A stretch of DNA of 64,000 bases from Paraburkholderia nodosa DSM 21604 (GCF_000519185.1 NZ_JAFA01000030.1:99-64098); one strand, 5' to 3'. Shown: positions 9,028-17,562, counted from the first letter of the stretch. Notes: generated by a model not told the origin, from the sequence alone. Translations and numbers: made by a program.

Positions 9028-9792
9028 TCAAATCGTCAGGCCACCGTCCACGACGATGCACTCGCCGTTGGTGTAGCTCGCCGCGTCGGAGACGAGATAC
9101 AGCACGGTGCCGGCCATCTCGCGAGGCTCCGCATGGCGGCGCAGCGGAATCTTCGTCATCCAGCTTTCGTACATGGCCTGGTCTTCGAACAGCGCCCCGG
9201 CGAATTTCGTCTTGGTGAGACCCGGCAGCAGCGCGTTCACACGGATGCCGAGCGGCCCGCACTCCTTGGCGAATGCCCGCGTCATGTTGACCACGGCCGC
9301 CTTGGTGATCGAATAGATGCCCTGCTTGTCGCCGGGCTGCAGTGCATTGACGGAAGCCGTGTTGACGATTGCGCCGCTGCCGTGCTCGCGCATCAGCTTG
9401 CCCGCCTCGACCGACATAAAGAAGTAGCCACGCAGGTTGACCTCCACCGTCTTTTCAAACGACGAAAGATCGGTGTCGAGAATGTGGCCGAAATATGGGT
9501 TCGCCGCCGCGTTATTCACGAGGATGTCCAGCCGGCCATGTTTCGAGCGGATGTGCTGGAAAACGCCTTGAATGTCGTCGAGACGCCCCACGTGGCACGG
9601 ATACGCCTCGGCGCTGCCGCCCGATTCCCGGATGCCGCGCGCCACGGTTTCGCAGTCGCCGAGCTTGCGGCTCGACACGATCACATGGGCGCCCTGTTCT
9701 GCCAGCAGCTTCGCGATCTCTTCGCCGATGCCACGGCTCGCGCCAGTGACCAATGCAATCTTTCCGCTCAGATTGAACAAATTAGTAGTCAC
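9028..9792 (-). CDS. short-chain dehydrogenase/reductase
   Basis: A 254-residue SDR using a GTG start at 9792, chosen because an AGGAGA box lies about 5 bases upstream. The cofactor motif TGASRGIG is at residues about 16-23, NNAA about 94-97, the catalytic serine in NTASV and Tyr/Lys in YSITKAA; the C-terminus is CIVVDGGLTI. It belongs to the glucose/3-oxoacyl-ACP reductase-like branch. It lies between the APH kinase (46 bases upstream) and the acyl-CoA dehydrogenase. It probably oxidises a hydroxyacyl-CoA or an intermediate of the same pathway; the substrate is not known. Confidence 0.9.
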   Translation of the reverse strand: MTTNLFNLSGKIALVTGASRGIGEEIAKLLAEQGAHVIVSSRKLGDCETVARGIRESGGSAEAYPCHVGRLDDIQGVFQHIRSKHGRLDILVNNAAANPYFGHILDTDLSSFEKTVEVNLRGYFFMSVEAGKLMREHGSGAIVNTASVNALQPGDKQGIYSITKAAVVNMTRAFAKECGPLGIRVNALLPGLTKTKFAGALFEDQAMYESWMTKIPLRRHAEPREMAGTVLYLVSDAASYTNGECIVVDGGLTI

Positions 9793-9838
9793 AACTGTCT
9801 CCTCAATGTAGTCGCGTGTCCGCGTCAAACGCCGGGCA

Positions 9839-10888
9839 TCAAATGACGTCGACGCCCATCTTCGCGAGCGCACCGGCCATTTCACCGACCTGGCGCGCCT
9901 TCTCATGCGATGCGTTGCCGCCCAGCGCACGCTTTTTCACGCCCTGCGCAATCGCCGCGAGCCGGAAGAAGCTGAACGCCAGGTAAAAATTCCAGTTCCT
10001 GATCGATCCGATATCCCGCAAGCTGCAATACCGCTCGACGATCGCGGCCTCGTCCGGCACGCCAAGCGCTGCCCTGTCCAGCCCCGCGAGACCGCCGATA
10101 TGGCCTTTGGGCGGCAGCCGCAGGCACATGCAGAAGTACGCGAGGTCGGCGAGCGGATTGCCGAGCGTGGAGAGTTCCCAGTCGAGCACGGCGCGAACCG
10201 TCGGCGTGCTTCGGTGGAAGATGAGGTTATCGATGCGAAAGTCGCCGTGCACGAGCGAAGGCTTGCCCGCTTCGGCCGGACAGTGCGCCGGCAGCCAGTC
10301 GATCAGCGCTTCCATGGCGTCGAGGTCGTCGGTCTGCGCCGCGCGATATTGCTTCGTCCAGACTTCGATCTGCCGTGAGAAGTAGTTGCCCGCGCGGCCG
10401 TAGTCGGCGAGGCCAACGGACTCGACATCCACATCGTGCAAAGCCGCCATCGTGCCGATCAGCGCGTCGTACACGGCGTGACGCTCATCAACGGGCAGCG
10501 CGGGCAAAGCTGGATCCCAATAGATTTCGCCCTCTTCAAAGCTCATCACGTAGAACAGGCTGCCAATCACGTCGCGATCCTCGCAAAGATGCAAGGCCCG
10601 CGCGACAGGAACCGGCGTGTTGCCGAGCGCGCTCAGCACGCGGAATTCGCGGTCCACGGCATGCGCGGACTTGAGCAGTTCGCCCGGCGGCTGACGCCGC
10701 AGCACATAGCGGCCGCTTTGCGCTTCGAGAAGAAACGTGGGGTTCGACTGTCCGCCAGCGAACTTCTCGACGACCATCGGCGCCTGAAAGCCGGGCACGT
10801 GCGCGGCCAGATAGCGCGCGAGTGCATCGACATCGAACTGAAGACTTGCATTCATCATGGAGCGGGAATCCGGATTCGCATCAGCCAT
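9839..10888 (-). CDS. aminoglycoside-phosphotransferase-fold kinase, ACAD10/LvaA-like
   Basis: A 349-residue protein of the choline/APH kinase fold. The Brenner catalytic loop is HGDFRIDNL and the metal-binding aspartate is in DWELSTLGNP; a glycine-rich N-lobe (EKFAGGQSNPTF) precedes them. This subfamily adjoins or is fused to acyl-CoA dehydrogenases (ACAD10/11) and includes LvaA of levulinate catabolism, which phosphorylates a 4-hydroxyacyl-CoA. Antibiotic resistance is not implied. The start MADANPD at 10888 overlaps the upstream phosphatase stop by 8 bases, so translational coupling is likely; MMNASL at 10858 is an alternative. Confidence 0.9.
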   Translation of the reverse strand: MADANPDSRSMMNASLQFDVDALARYLAAHVPGFQAPMVVEKFAGGQSNPTFLLEAQSGRYVLRRQPPGELLKSAHAVDREFRVLSALGNTPVPVARALHLCEDRDVIGSLFYVMSFEEGEIYWDPALPALPVDERHAVYDALIGTMAALHDVDVESVGLADYGRAGNYFSRQIEVWTKQYRAAQTDDLDAMEALIDWLPAHCPAEAGKPSLVHGDFRIDNLIFHRSTPTVRAVLDWELSTLGNPLADLAYFCMCLRLPPKGHIGGLAGLDRAALGVPDEAAIVERYCSLRDIGSIRNWNFYLAFSFFRLAAIAQGVKKRALGGNASHEKARQVGEMAGALAKMGVDVI

Positions 10889-11555
10889 AGGTGACGTGTT
10901 CGCGCCTCTCGGCCTGTTCGACATGCGGCAGGGTGTTGAAGGTGACCAGCGACATCGCGCTGTCATTGAAGACGTACTGGCTCACGCTGCTGTTGCGGAT
11001 CTGCATGTTGAGCGCAATCGCGGCCGCAGCCGGCGCCTGCAGAACCTGCTGGGTGAACACGGCAATCGGCCCGCCTGAACTCACCACCAGAATCCGCTTG
11101 CCGCCGCCGCGCTGAATGGCGAGACGTGCATGCTCGCAGCGCGCATGGAACTGCCGCCAGGTCTCGGGAACGCGCCCGGGCAGCTTATCCTCCGACCAAA
11201 GCTGCAAGACCTGCTTGAGTCCCTTGTAGAAGGGCTTCATCGAGCCTTCGGCCAGCAGGCCGGGCACCAGACCGCTCTCGCCGAGCGCAGAAAACAGGGC
11301 GTGAAAATCGTACTCGTTCAGATCCGCGTCCTGCACGATTTCCGCGGGCGCGCCGCCCATCGCGGTGAGCAAGGCGTCCGCAGTCTGTGCGTGCCGCCGC
11401 ATCGTGCCGGTCACGACGCGATCGAACGTCAAGCCTGCCTGCGCGCAGTATTCGCCCAGCCAGCGCGACTGAGTGCGGCCGCAAGCTGAAAGCTCGTCAT
11501 AGTTTTCGGCGCCGAGTGACGCCTGCCCGTGCCGTACCAGGTAGAGTTCCGCCAT
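10881..11555 (-). CDS. histidine phosphatase (phosphoglycerate-mutase-like) family protein
   Basis: A 224-residue member of the RHG branch. The catalytic LVRHGQAS motif is at residues 6-13 and a second arginine is in MRRHAQTA. The position that usually reads SHGG reads SSGG (VVSSGGPIAVF), so the second catalytic histidine is replaced, a variant seen in part of this family. It is the first gene of the operon with the APH kinase, SDR and acyl-CoA dehydrogenase. It could remove phosphate from a pathway intermediate, but activity may be reduced by the histidine loss. Substrate unknown. Confidence 0.87.
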   Translation of the reverse strand: MAELYLVRHGQASLGAENYDELSACGRTQSRWLGEYCAQAGLTFDRVVTGTMRRHAQTADALLTAMGGAPAEIVQDADLNEYDFHALFSALGESGLVPGLLAEGSMKPFYKGLKQVLQLWSEDKLPGRVPETWRQFHARCEHARLAIQRGGGKRILVVSSGGPIAVFTQQVLQAPAAAAIALNMQIRNSSVSQYVFNDSAMSLVTFNTLPHVEQAERREHVTYG

Positions 11556-11650
11556 GCCAACCTCGTCTGAACATGACGGAAACGATACTGGGACACAGGC
11601 TATTCAGGAAATTTATTCTGGTGATACTGCGTCATAACGATTCGTGACAC

Positions 11651-12550
11651 CTACGGTCTTTGCTTGCGCATGAGGCGGCCAATCTGCTCGCGCAGCCAGC
11701 GATGAGCCGGATCGGCCGTGACGCTGCGGTGCCAGTAGCCATGTGTCTCGAGATCGGGGAGATCGAACGGCAGCGCCAGGATGCGTGCGTCATAGCGCTT
11801 GAGCAACATGAGCGGCGCGGTCAGCACGAGATCGGTGCGCATCGCGATCAAGGGCGCGACGAGATAATGCTGAACGCGGGTCTGGATAGTGCGCCGGAGT
11901 CCCAGCTTGTTGAGTTCGGTATCGACGAGACCGGGTCCCTGCCGGCGGCTGGACACATGGATATGGCCGAAGCGCAGGTAGTCGTCGATCGTGAGCTTCC
12001 TCTTCGCGAACGGATGGTCCTCGCGAAGCATGCACGCGTAACGGTCGCGGCCCATCGGCTCCTGCTCCAGGTACGGATCGTCGATGAGCGGCGCGTCGAT
12101 CGCCAGATGGACCGCGCCGCTCGCCAGCGCTTCGGGAACGTCGCGGCGCGTCGTGAAGTAGCTCTCGATGCGGATGCCTGGTGCAAGACGCTGCAACACT
12201 TCTTCCAGCGCAGGAAGCAGCATTGTCTCGGTCAGGTCGTTCATGCTGAGCCGGAAGGTTCGCTGCGACGAGGCCGGATCGAAGCGTTCACCGGCATGGG
12301 TGCTCGAATCGAGCAACTGCAGCGCCTCGCGCACGCGCCCAATGATGTTCTCGGAGACGGGCGTGGGCATCATGCCGGCCGGCGTGCTCACGAACAACGG
12401 ATCGTCGAATGCCTTGCGCATGCGCGCGAGCGCGTTGCTCACGGCGGGCTGCGTGATGAAGAGCAACTCCGCCGCGCGCGTGAGGTTGCGCGTTCGATAG
12501 ACGGCCTCGAACACGACGAAGAGATTCAGATCGACTTTGGATGGGCGCAT
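11651..12550 (-). CDS. LysR-family transcriptional regulator (NodD/LeuO-like branch)
   Basis: A 299-residue LysR protein. It starts MRPSKVDLNLFVVFEAVYR, the typical opening of the NodD/LeuO/PcpR branch, with the DNA-binding helix ITQPAVSNALARMRKAFDDP at about 33-52. The C-terminal ligand domain runs to the end. It is encoded downstream of, and on the same strand as, the aldolase gene. Its stop is 95 bases from the start of the histidine-phosphatase operon, so it could regulate either side. The ligand is not predictable. Confidence 0.92.
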   Translation of the reverse strand: MRPSKVDLNLFVVFEAVYRTRNLTRAAELLFITQPAVSNALARMRKAFDDPLFVSTPAGMMPTPVSENIIGRVREALQLLDSSTHAGERFDPASSQRTFRLSMNDLTETMLLPALEEVLQRLAPGIRIESYFTTRRDVPEALASGAVHLAIDAPLIDDPYLEQEPMGRDRYACMLREDHPFAKRKLTIDDYLRFGHIHVSSRRQGPGLVDTELNKLGLRRTIQTRVQHYLVAPLIAMRTDLVLTAPLMLLKRYDARILALPFDLPDLETHGYWHRSVTADPAHRWLREQIGRLMRKQRP

Positions 12551-12626
12551 GGCCGGAGCCTAACCGGCCCATCGCAGCGCCGTCAATCGAGGGCGTGATC
12601 GAGCGCGGATCGCGTCGCGTCCAGTG

Positions 12627-13394
12627 TCAGTCCGCATACCCCGGATAAGTTCGATCGAGCCGGCGCAGCAGACCGGGCCAGACGAGCGCCCCTGGCATGA
12701 CGCCGCGCGTCACCGCCACGATCTGCTGCTTGAAGCCGTCGAGAATGGGCTGCGCGATTGGCGTCAGCTTAGCGCCGCCCGACTGCGCGCGCACCTGGAT
12801 CATGCAGGCCGCCTCGAAGAAGTACATCGCGACAAAGGCGTCCGCCGGCGTGCTGCCGACGGTCAGCAGCCCGTGATTACGCAGCATCAGATACGTTTTG
12901 TCGCCGAGGTCTCGAACCAGACGCGGCTTTTCGGCTTCGTTCAGGGCAAGGCCCTCGTAGTCGTGATAACCGAGCGACGCCAACACCCCGAGAGACTGCT
13001 GCGAGAGCGGCAGCAGTCCCGCCTCCTGGGCCGACACGGCAACGCCGTTGATCGAATGGGTGTGCATCACGCAGTGCGCGTCGTCACGTGCTGCATGCAC
13101 GGCGCTGTGGATCGTGAAGCCAGCCGGATTGATGTCGTACGGCGACTCGCTGACCTTGCGGCCGTCGAGGTCGATCTTCACCAGGGAGGACGCCGTGATT
13201 TCCTCGAACATCATGCCGTACGGGTTGATCAGGAAATGATGCTCCGGGCCGGGCACGCGCGCCGAGATGTGGGTAAACACCAGATCGTCCCAGCCGAACA
13301 GCGCGGTGAGGCGATAGGCAGCTGCCAGATTGACTCGCGCCTCCCATTCGGCGGGTGACACGTCGTTCTTGACATTGACACACGGTGAAGCCAT
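12627..13394 (-). CDS. class II aldolase/adducin-family protein
   Basis: A 255-residue protein of the class II aldolase/adducin N-terminal fold. Metal-ligand histidines are visible in MHTHSINGVAV and in the later LRNHGLLTVGST motif. GGAGCGTCGAC precedes the ATG. Members cleave or isomerise sugar phosphates, or act as decarboxylases on aromatic or furan compounds; the neighbours do not specify which. It lies between two LysR genes (11651 and 13527), 77 bases from the first. The family is certain, the substrate unknown. Confidence 0.88.
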   Translation of the reverse strand: MASPCVNVKNDVSPAEWEARVNLAAAYRLTALFGWDDLVFTHISARVPGPEHHFLINPYGMMFEEITASSLVKIDLDGRKVSESPYDINPAGFTIHSAVHAARDDAHCVMHTHSINGVAVSAQEAGLLPLSQQSLGVLASLGYHDYEGLALNEAEKPRLVRDLGDKTYLMLRNHGLLTVGSTPADAFVAMYFFEAACMIQVRAQSGGAKLTPIAQPILDGFKQQIVAVTRGVMPGALVWPGLLRRLDRTYPGYAD

Positions 13395-13526
13395 GTCGAC
13401 GCTCCTTGGTTGGATTTGGTGAAATCGAGAGAGTCCTCATGATGCGTGCGAACTCGCCGAAAGATTGTCGGCCAGACGACAACTCCATTCAAGCGCGGCC
13501 GGCACATGCCATTCGATACCGCTCGT

Positions 13527-14444
13527 CTAAGGCATCGCCTTGCGATCCCATGGCGGTTCGTCGCCAAACGTCCCAGCAAGGTAATCGACAAACCGGTGCA
13601 CCTTGAGCGGTATGCGGCGCACGCCCGGATACACCGCCTGGATCGCCAACTCGCTCGCGCGATAGTCCGGCAGCAGCGCCACCAGTTCGCCGCGCCCGAG
13701 GTGCTCGCCGAACACGAAGGTCGGACCATACGCGATGCCGGCTCCGGCCAGCGCGGCGCCGAGCAGCATCTGCGTATTGTTGGCCGCCATCCGGCAAGGT
13801 CCGTCGATGACGTGTGCGCGGTCGCTCGCATCGAGTAAGGTCCAGTCGTCAGCCGACACGGCCTCGCTGAACGCGAGGCGCTGCGCGCGCCGCAAGTCGT
13901 CAGGGGTGCGCGGCGTGCCATGGCGCTCGAGATACGCGGGCGACGCACACACGACCATCCGGCACGGTGCAAGCCGGCGCGTCACGAGTCCCGGGTCCTG
14001 CAGCCGTCCGATCCGGATCGCGACATCGACGCCCGCATCGATGAGGTCAACGTAGCGGTCGCTGAGCAGCACTTCCACGTTCACGTGCGGATGGTCCTCC
14101 AGATAGCGTGCGGTGGCCCCGCCCAGATGCGTCGCGCCGAACGTCACCGGGGCGGCGACGCGCAGCACGCCGCGCGCCGTGCCCTGGGAATCGCTTGCCT
14201 CCCGATTCGCTTCGTCGAACGCTTCGAGAATCCGCTTGCAGCGCTCGTAGTAGGCGTGGCCGACATCGGTCAGGCTCAGGCGCCGCGTCGTTCGCTGGAG
14301 CAGCCGCGCATTCAGTTCGGCCTCGATTGCGCTCACGTGCTTGCCGGCCATCGCCGCCGACAGACCGAAGCGCCGCGCCGCGGCGGCGAGGCTGCCCTCC
14401 TCTACGGCGGCGACAAATACGCCGAGACTCGTCAGTCGGTCCAT
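13527..14444 (-). CDS. LysR-family transcriptional regulator
   Basis: A 305-residue LysR protein (start MDRLTSLGVFVAAVEEGS at 14444). The HTH has the less common recognition segment LSAAMAGKHVSAIEAE, and an effector domain follows. It is divergent from an alpha/beta hydrolase gene, with 115 bases between the two starts. This is the classic layout for a LysR activator controlling its neighbour. The intervening DNA near 14461-14475 contains the dyad-like CGATAATCCGATTATCG, a good operator candidate. Confidence 0.92.
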   Translation of the reverse strand: MDRLTSLGVFVAAVEEGSLAAAARRFGLSAAMAGKHVSAIEAELNARLLQRTTRRLSLTDVGHAYYERCKRILEAFDEANREASDSQGTARGVLRVAAPVTFGATHLGGATARYLEDHPHVNVEVLLSDRYVDLIDAGVDVAIRIGRLQDPGLVTRRLAPCRMVVCASPAYLERHGTPRTPDDLRRAQRLAFSEAVSADDWTLLDASDRAHVIDGPCRMAANNTQMLLGAALAGAGIAYGPTFVFGEHLGRGELVALLPDYRASELAIQAVYPGVRRIPLKVHRFVDYLAGTFGDEPPWDRKAMP

Positions 14445-14457
14445 TGCATCCTCCGAT

Positions 14458-14476
14458 TCGATAATCCGATTATCGT
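14458..14476. promoter_or_regulatory. inverted repeat, candidate LysR operator
   Basis: The sequence TTCGATAATCCGATTATCG contains the near-perfect inverted arms CGATAAT and ATTATCG around a CCG centre (about 14460-14476). It lies directly upstream of the LysR start at 14444, between the divergent LysR and alpha/beta-hydrolase genes. Autoregulation and hydrolase control from this site are inferred. Confidence 0.5.
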
Positions 14477-14559
14477 CTGACCACACTGGAACGGCAATTA
14501 TCAAATCCAGGGCTTGAATCTACTATGCATCCATCACCCAACCGGGAAGGAGCCTGGAA

Positions 14560-15411
14560 ATGGAAATCAAGTCGAACGGCACACGGATACACGTCAGGCA
14601 GCAAGGCAGCGGCGAACTCGCGCTGGTGTTCCTGCACTACTACGGCGGCTCGTCGCGCACATGGGACGGCGTCGCGAGCGAGCTGTCCGACCGGTATCGG
14701 ATCGTGGCCACCGATCACCGCGGCTGGGGCGATTCCGAGGCGCCCGCCGACGGCTACCGCATCGCCGATCTCGCCGCCGACGCCGAGGGTGTCATCGAGG
14801 CACTCGGTCTGCCGCGCTACGTGCTTGTCGGGCATTCGATGGGCGGCAAGGTTGCGCAACTCATCGCATCGCGTCGGCCAGGCGGGCTCGAAGGTCTCGT
14901 GCTCGTGGCGCCATCGCCGCCGTCGCCGATGGCCCTGTCGGACGAGCAGCGCGCGACGTTGACCGGCGCGTATCAATCGCGCGCATCGGTCGAATACGTC
15001 ATCGATCACGTGCTGACCGCAAAATCGCTCGACGCCACCCGCCGCGAGCAAGTCATCGAGGACAGTCTGAAGGCCGCGCCGCAGGCCAAGGCGGCCTGGC
15101 CGAACGTGGCCATGCGCGAAGACATCACCGAGGCGGTGGCATCCATCGACGTGCCGACCATCGTCATTTCAGGCGAGCTTGACCAGGTGGATCGCGTGGC
15201 GACGCTGCAGGCGGAACTGCTGCCGCGCATCCCGCACGCGGCGATGCACATCCTGCCCGGAACGGGACACTTGTCGCCGCTCGAAGCGCCGGCCGACGTG
15301 GCACGCGTCATTGCGCGGTTCGTCGGCGCGATCGAGGATCACGCCGCCGCATGCCGCCCACATGTCAACCCTCGCGGGCGAACACCTCGCGCGCCGCGAA
15401 CAGGCCGTTGA
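14560..15411 (+). CDS. alpha/beta hydrolase
   Basis: A 283-residue hydrolase. An oxyanion-hole segment FLHYYGGSSRTW is at about 25-35, the nucleophile elbow GHSMGGK places the serine at residue 93, and the catalytic histidine is in GTGHLSPLEAP near 255. AAGGAG lies 8 bases upstream of the ATG. This arrangement resembles haloperoxidase-like or ester/lactone hydrolases. It is divergent from a LysR gene and its 3' end overlaps the convergent carboxymuconolactone-decarboxylase gene by 47 bases. Function is likely small-molecule ester or lactone hydrolysis; the substrate is unknown. Confidence 0.9.
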   Translation: MEIKSNGTRIHVRQQGSGELALVFLHYYGGSSRTWDGVASELSDRYRIVATDHRGWGDSEAPADGYRIADLAADAEGVIEALGLPRYVLVGHSMGGKVAQLIASRRPGGLEGLVLVAPSPPSPMALSDEQRATLTGAYQSRASVEYVIDHVLTAKSLDATRREQVIEDSLKAAPQAKAAWPNVAMREDITEAVASIDVPTIVISGELDQVDRVATLQAELLPRIPHAAMHILPGTGHLSPLEAPADVARVIARFVGAIEDHAAACRPHVNPRGRTPRAPRTGR

Positions 15412-15772
15412 GCGCCGCGGGAAAGCCTGCGTACACGGCCATCTGCATGATCGTCTCGACGATCTCCTCGCGCGTGAGGCCCACATTCAGGCCCGCCGCG
15501 ATATGGACCTTGAGCTGCGGCTGCGCGTGGCCGATCGCCGTGAGCGCCGCGATGGTGGCGATCTCGCGCGAGCGCAGGTCGAGACCCGGCCGCGCGTAGA
15601 TGTCGCCAAACGGAAATTCGAGCAGATACTGCGCGAAATCCGGCGCGATGTCGGCAAGCGAGTCGATCACGTGCTCGCCGCCGCTGCCGTCAATCGCCGA
15701 TAACATGCGCTTGCCTCTTGCGAGGCGGCTTTCCTGCTGGGCGTCGCTGTGCTGATTCATCGTGGAGTGCAT
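15365..15772 (-). CDS. carboxymuconolactone decarboxylase-family protein
   Basis: A 135-residue protein of the gamma-carboxymuconolactone decarboxylase type, without the AhpD CxxC pair. The core is EIATIAALTAIGHAQPQL followed by VHIAAGLNVGLTREEI. I chose the ATG at 15772 because AAGGA lies 6 bases upstream; an in-frame ATG at 15760 is possible. The start lies inside the end of the MerR gene (82-base overlap, different frame), so the two are probably transcribed together. It could act on a lactone or peroxide linked to the MerR regulator; function inferred. Confidence 0.87.
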   Translation of the reverse strand: MHSTMNQHSDAQQESRLARGKRMLSAIDGSGGEHVIDSLADIAPDFAQYLLEFPFGDIYARPGLDLRSREIATIAALTAIGHAQPQLKVHIAAGLNVGLTREEIVETIMQMAVYAGFPAALNGLFAAREVFAREG

Positions 15773-16133
15773 TCTCGTTCCTTTGCATGGCGTGGGAATA
15801 ACCTTCGATCTTGTTGTCGAGGACGAGAAGACACGTCTGGAGTTCCGCCACCTGCGCACGCACCGTTTCGCGATGCGCCGCCAGCAATTCGCCGCGCTCG
15901 CGCTCGGTTGCCTTGCCCGCCGCGCGCAGTTGCGCGTAGCGCAACATGCCCTGAATCGGCATGCCCGTGGTCTTCAGACGGCCCAGAAACCCGATCCATT
16001 CGAGCACCGAGCGGTCGTAAGCACGCTGGCCCGTTTCGTTGCGCACCGCATAGGGAATCAGCCCGATGCGTTCGTAATAGCGAATCGTGTGGGCCGAAAG
16101 GCCCGTGAGCGTGGCCAGTTCGCCAATCTTCAT
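15690..16133 (-). CDS. MerR-family transcriptional regulator
   Basis: A 147-residue MerR regulator with the typical opening MKIGELATLTGLSAHTIRYY and the second wing motif NETGQRAYD. The C-terminal helix has no conserved cysteine or histidine pairs for metals. It is closest to the AdhR/YhdM-type regulators that respond to aldehydes or other electrophiles. It drives its own promoter, where a classic MerR dyad is visible at 16168-16190, and probably the overlapping carboxymuconolactone-decarboxylase gene. Confidence 0.92.
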   Translation of the reverse strand: MKIGELATLTGLSAHTIRYYERIGLIPYAVRNETGQRAYDRSVLEWIGFLGRLKTTGMPIQGMLRYAQLRAAGKATERERGELLAAHRETVRAQVAELQTCLLVLDNKIEGYSHAMQRNENALHDESAQRRPAGKPPRKRQAHVIGD

Positions 16134-16167
16134 GCGCTTCTCCTCATCGACGTTCTGAATGGTGGGA

Positions 16168-16190
16168 CTTCGAGTGCACTCCAGGTCAAG
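16168..16190 (-). promoter_or_regulatory. MerR-type operator/promoter
   Basis: On the minus strand TTGACC is followed by TGGAGTGCACTCGAAG. The core GAGTGCACTC is a perfect palindrome starting just behind the -35 box. MerR activators bind such dyads in overlong (about 19-base) spacers. It lies 35 bases upstream of the MerR start codon. Pattern seen directly; binding inferred. Confidence 0.75.
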
Positions 16191-16207
16191 CATTTTTTTG
16201 TGCGAGC

Positions 16208-16530
16208 AAATGTCCCTGCACAATAGACCCGAGAAAATTAGCAATAGACCCGGAAAATATCGCCTGCCACCGGACAATAGAACCGAAAAACCGAAATGTA
16301 AATGAATGGTCTTTACTCTATTCGGCCAACCCGGAGCGTTACATGATTTTCGAAATCCCAGCCCATCTCTTCCTCACACATCTTACGCCGCCAATCAGAT
16401 ATTTAGACTTGGTGAATCATTTTCTCTCTGAAAATTTCCTAGTATGTAGACTCAACTTTCGCACACGTCATTGCATCATTGCTGCTCGCAAATTTTCGCA
16501 ATGCAGCACAGGGAGCACTCGGAGGGGTTC
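16208..16530. other. AT-rich intergenic stretch with three direct repeats
   Basis: No gene is supported. The left part holds three CAATAGA repeats (16221-16292, listed separately). The rest is AT-rich compared with the surrounding DNA and probably contains the promoter of the plus-strand ORF that starts at 16531. The composition change at about 16210 suggests that foreign DNA begins here. Confidence 0.5.
16221..16292 (+). repeat. three imperfect direct repeats CAATAGACCCG-rAAA
   Basis: Copies start at 16221 (CAATAGACCCGAGAAAAT), 16242 (CAATAGACCCGGAAAAT) and 16275 (CAATAGAACCGAAAAAC). They are spaced 21 and 33 bases apart, i.e. whole helical turns on one face. Just before copy one the sequence is TGTCCCTGCA. 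Repeated sites behind a terminal TG are typical of IS21-family ends, so this could be a solitary IS terminus; an operator array is the alternative. Confidence 0.6.
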
Positions 16531-17016
16531 ATGCCGGAAAGTCCGACGCGAAGCTGGGACTCGTCTAGCCTGCACAACGACAGCAGAGCCTGGTTCGTGA
16601 CCAAGTGGCCCGGCAAGTACGCAGGTGCACCTGAAGCAGACATCCTGTTCGTATTCGAAATTCCGCGACCGCGATGCCTGTGCATTCGGCTGGTCGCCAA
16701 TTCCACGCAGGGATGGGAGCACCAAGTGCTATGCAGCCCCGCGTCGATATTCCCGCCGCCGGAGACCCTGATCACGGACAACACGAAGTTGCAGCACGCA
16801 TTGGTGAGTGCGGGTGCCAGGTTTCAGAATCCAGCCACGGCGTATCTGGAAAAACCAATTACGCTTATGCCAGTAATCCATCAATGCATCCTCTCGCTGA
16901 CGGAACTCCTAAATAGCCCAACGTTCCAAACACTATCAGGTATTAACGAACTCAACGAGGGGCTCGAATCATGGCGCACCAAATATAACGCTGGTAGTTG
17001 CACCGGAACCACTTGA
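16531..17016 (+). CDS. hypothetical protein, accessory region
   Basis: A 161-residue protein with no recognised family. The ATG at 16531 was chosen because a strong GGAGG box lies 5 bases upstream. There is no signal peptide or membrane segment. The composition is mixed polar/hydrophobic and looks foldable (PEADILFVFEIPRPRCLCIR, WEHQVLCSPASIFPPPE), with six or so cysteines overall. It sits in lower-GC DNA between a possible IS end and a truncated nuclease, so it is probably horizontally acquired cargo. It could also be a chance frame, but start signals and composition favour a real gene. Confidence 0.5.
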   Translation: MPESPTRSWDSSSLHNDSRAWFVTKWPGKYAGAPEADILFVFEIPRPRCLCIRLVANSTQGWEHQVLCSPASIFPPPETLITDNTKLQHALVSAGARFQNPATAYLEKPITLMPVIHQCILSLTELLNSPTFQTLSGINELNEGLESWRTKYNAGSCTGTT

Positions 17017-17562
17017 AGTTGGCGCTCAGGGCACGTTGCCCGGCCCACAACCCCTCCAGAAACGAACCAGCGCTCCACGCCCTGCTCACCGGTCGCAACG
17101 ACGCGAACAGATCGCCGCGATAACGCCGCTTATCGCGGGGAGGACACCCGGTCGCCGCGTTGTGCACGTTCCCTGCCGCGCGCCGCACCCAGCCTTGCCG
17201 GCACGGATGCCCGGTTCAGTGCTACCGGCGCACGCCAACCACCTGCTTCCGCAATTGGCCACAACTCGCTGCTCAGCCGTGGAGGAAGCTTGGCGTTGGG
17301 ACGGCCGCATTCCTCCAGAACCCGAACGACGAGCTACGCGCACAATTCGGCCATAGCCGACGCTCGCCGTTCAGCCGCCGCGCGGCAGCAGCACGCCGCG
17401 TTGCTGTCATTCACGATGCTGTGCAGTCGAATGTCGGCTTTCGGGAACGGCGGACGAGTCTTGACGACCCTAACCAGAACTAACCCGCATGCGACAGTAA
17501 GCCTGGAAACGGTCATTCCATATACCGGCTGCATCTTTGCCTCAAGGAGACAAGCCACCGAT
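17017..17562. other. gene-free stretch with a short palindromic hairpin
   Basis: No coding sequence is supported on either strand. At 17115-17138 CCGCGATAA and TTATCGCGG form perfect 9-base arms around a 6-base loop. It could be a terminator or protein site but has no following T-run. The rest appears to be decayed accessory DNA. Confidence 0.4.

Noticed and set aside
9839..10888. Aminoglycoside resistance gene
   Set aside because: The fold is APH-like, but sequence motifs and operon with ACAD and SDR place it in the acyl-CoA-linked kinase group.
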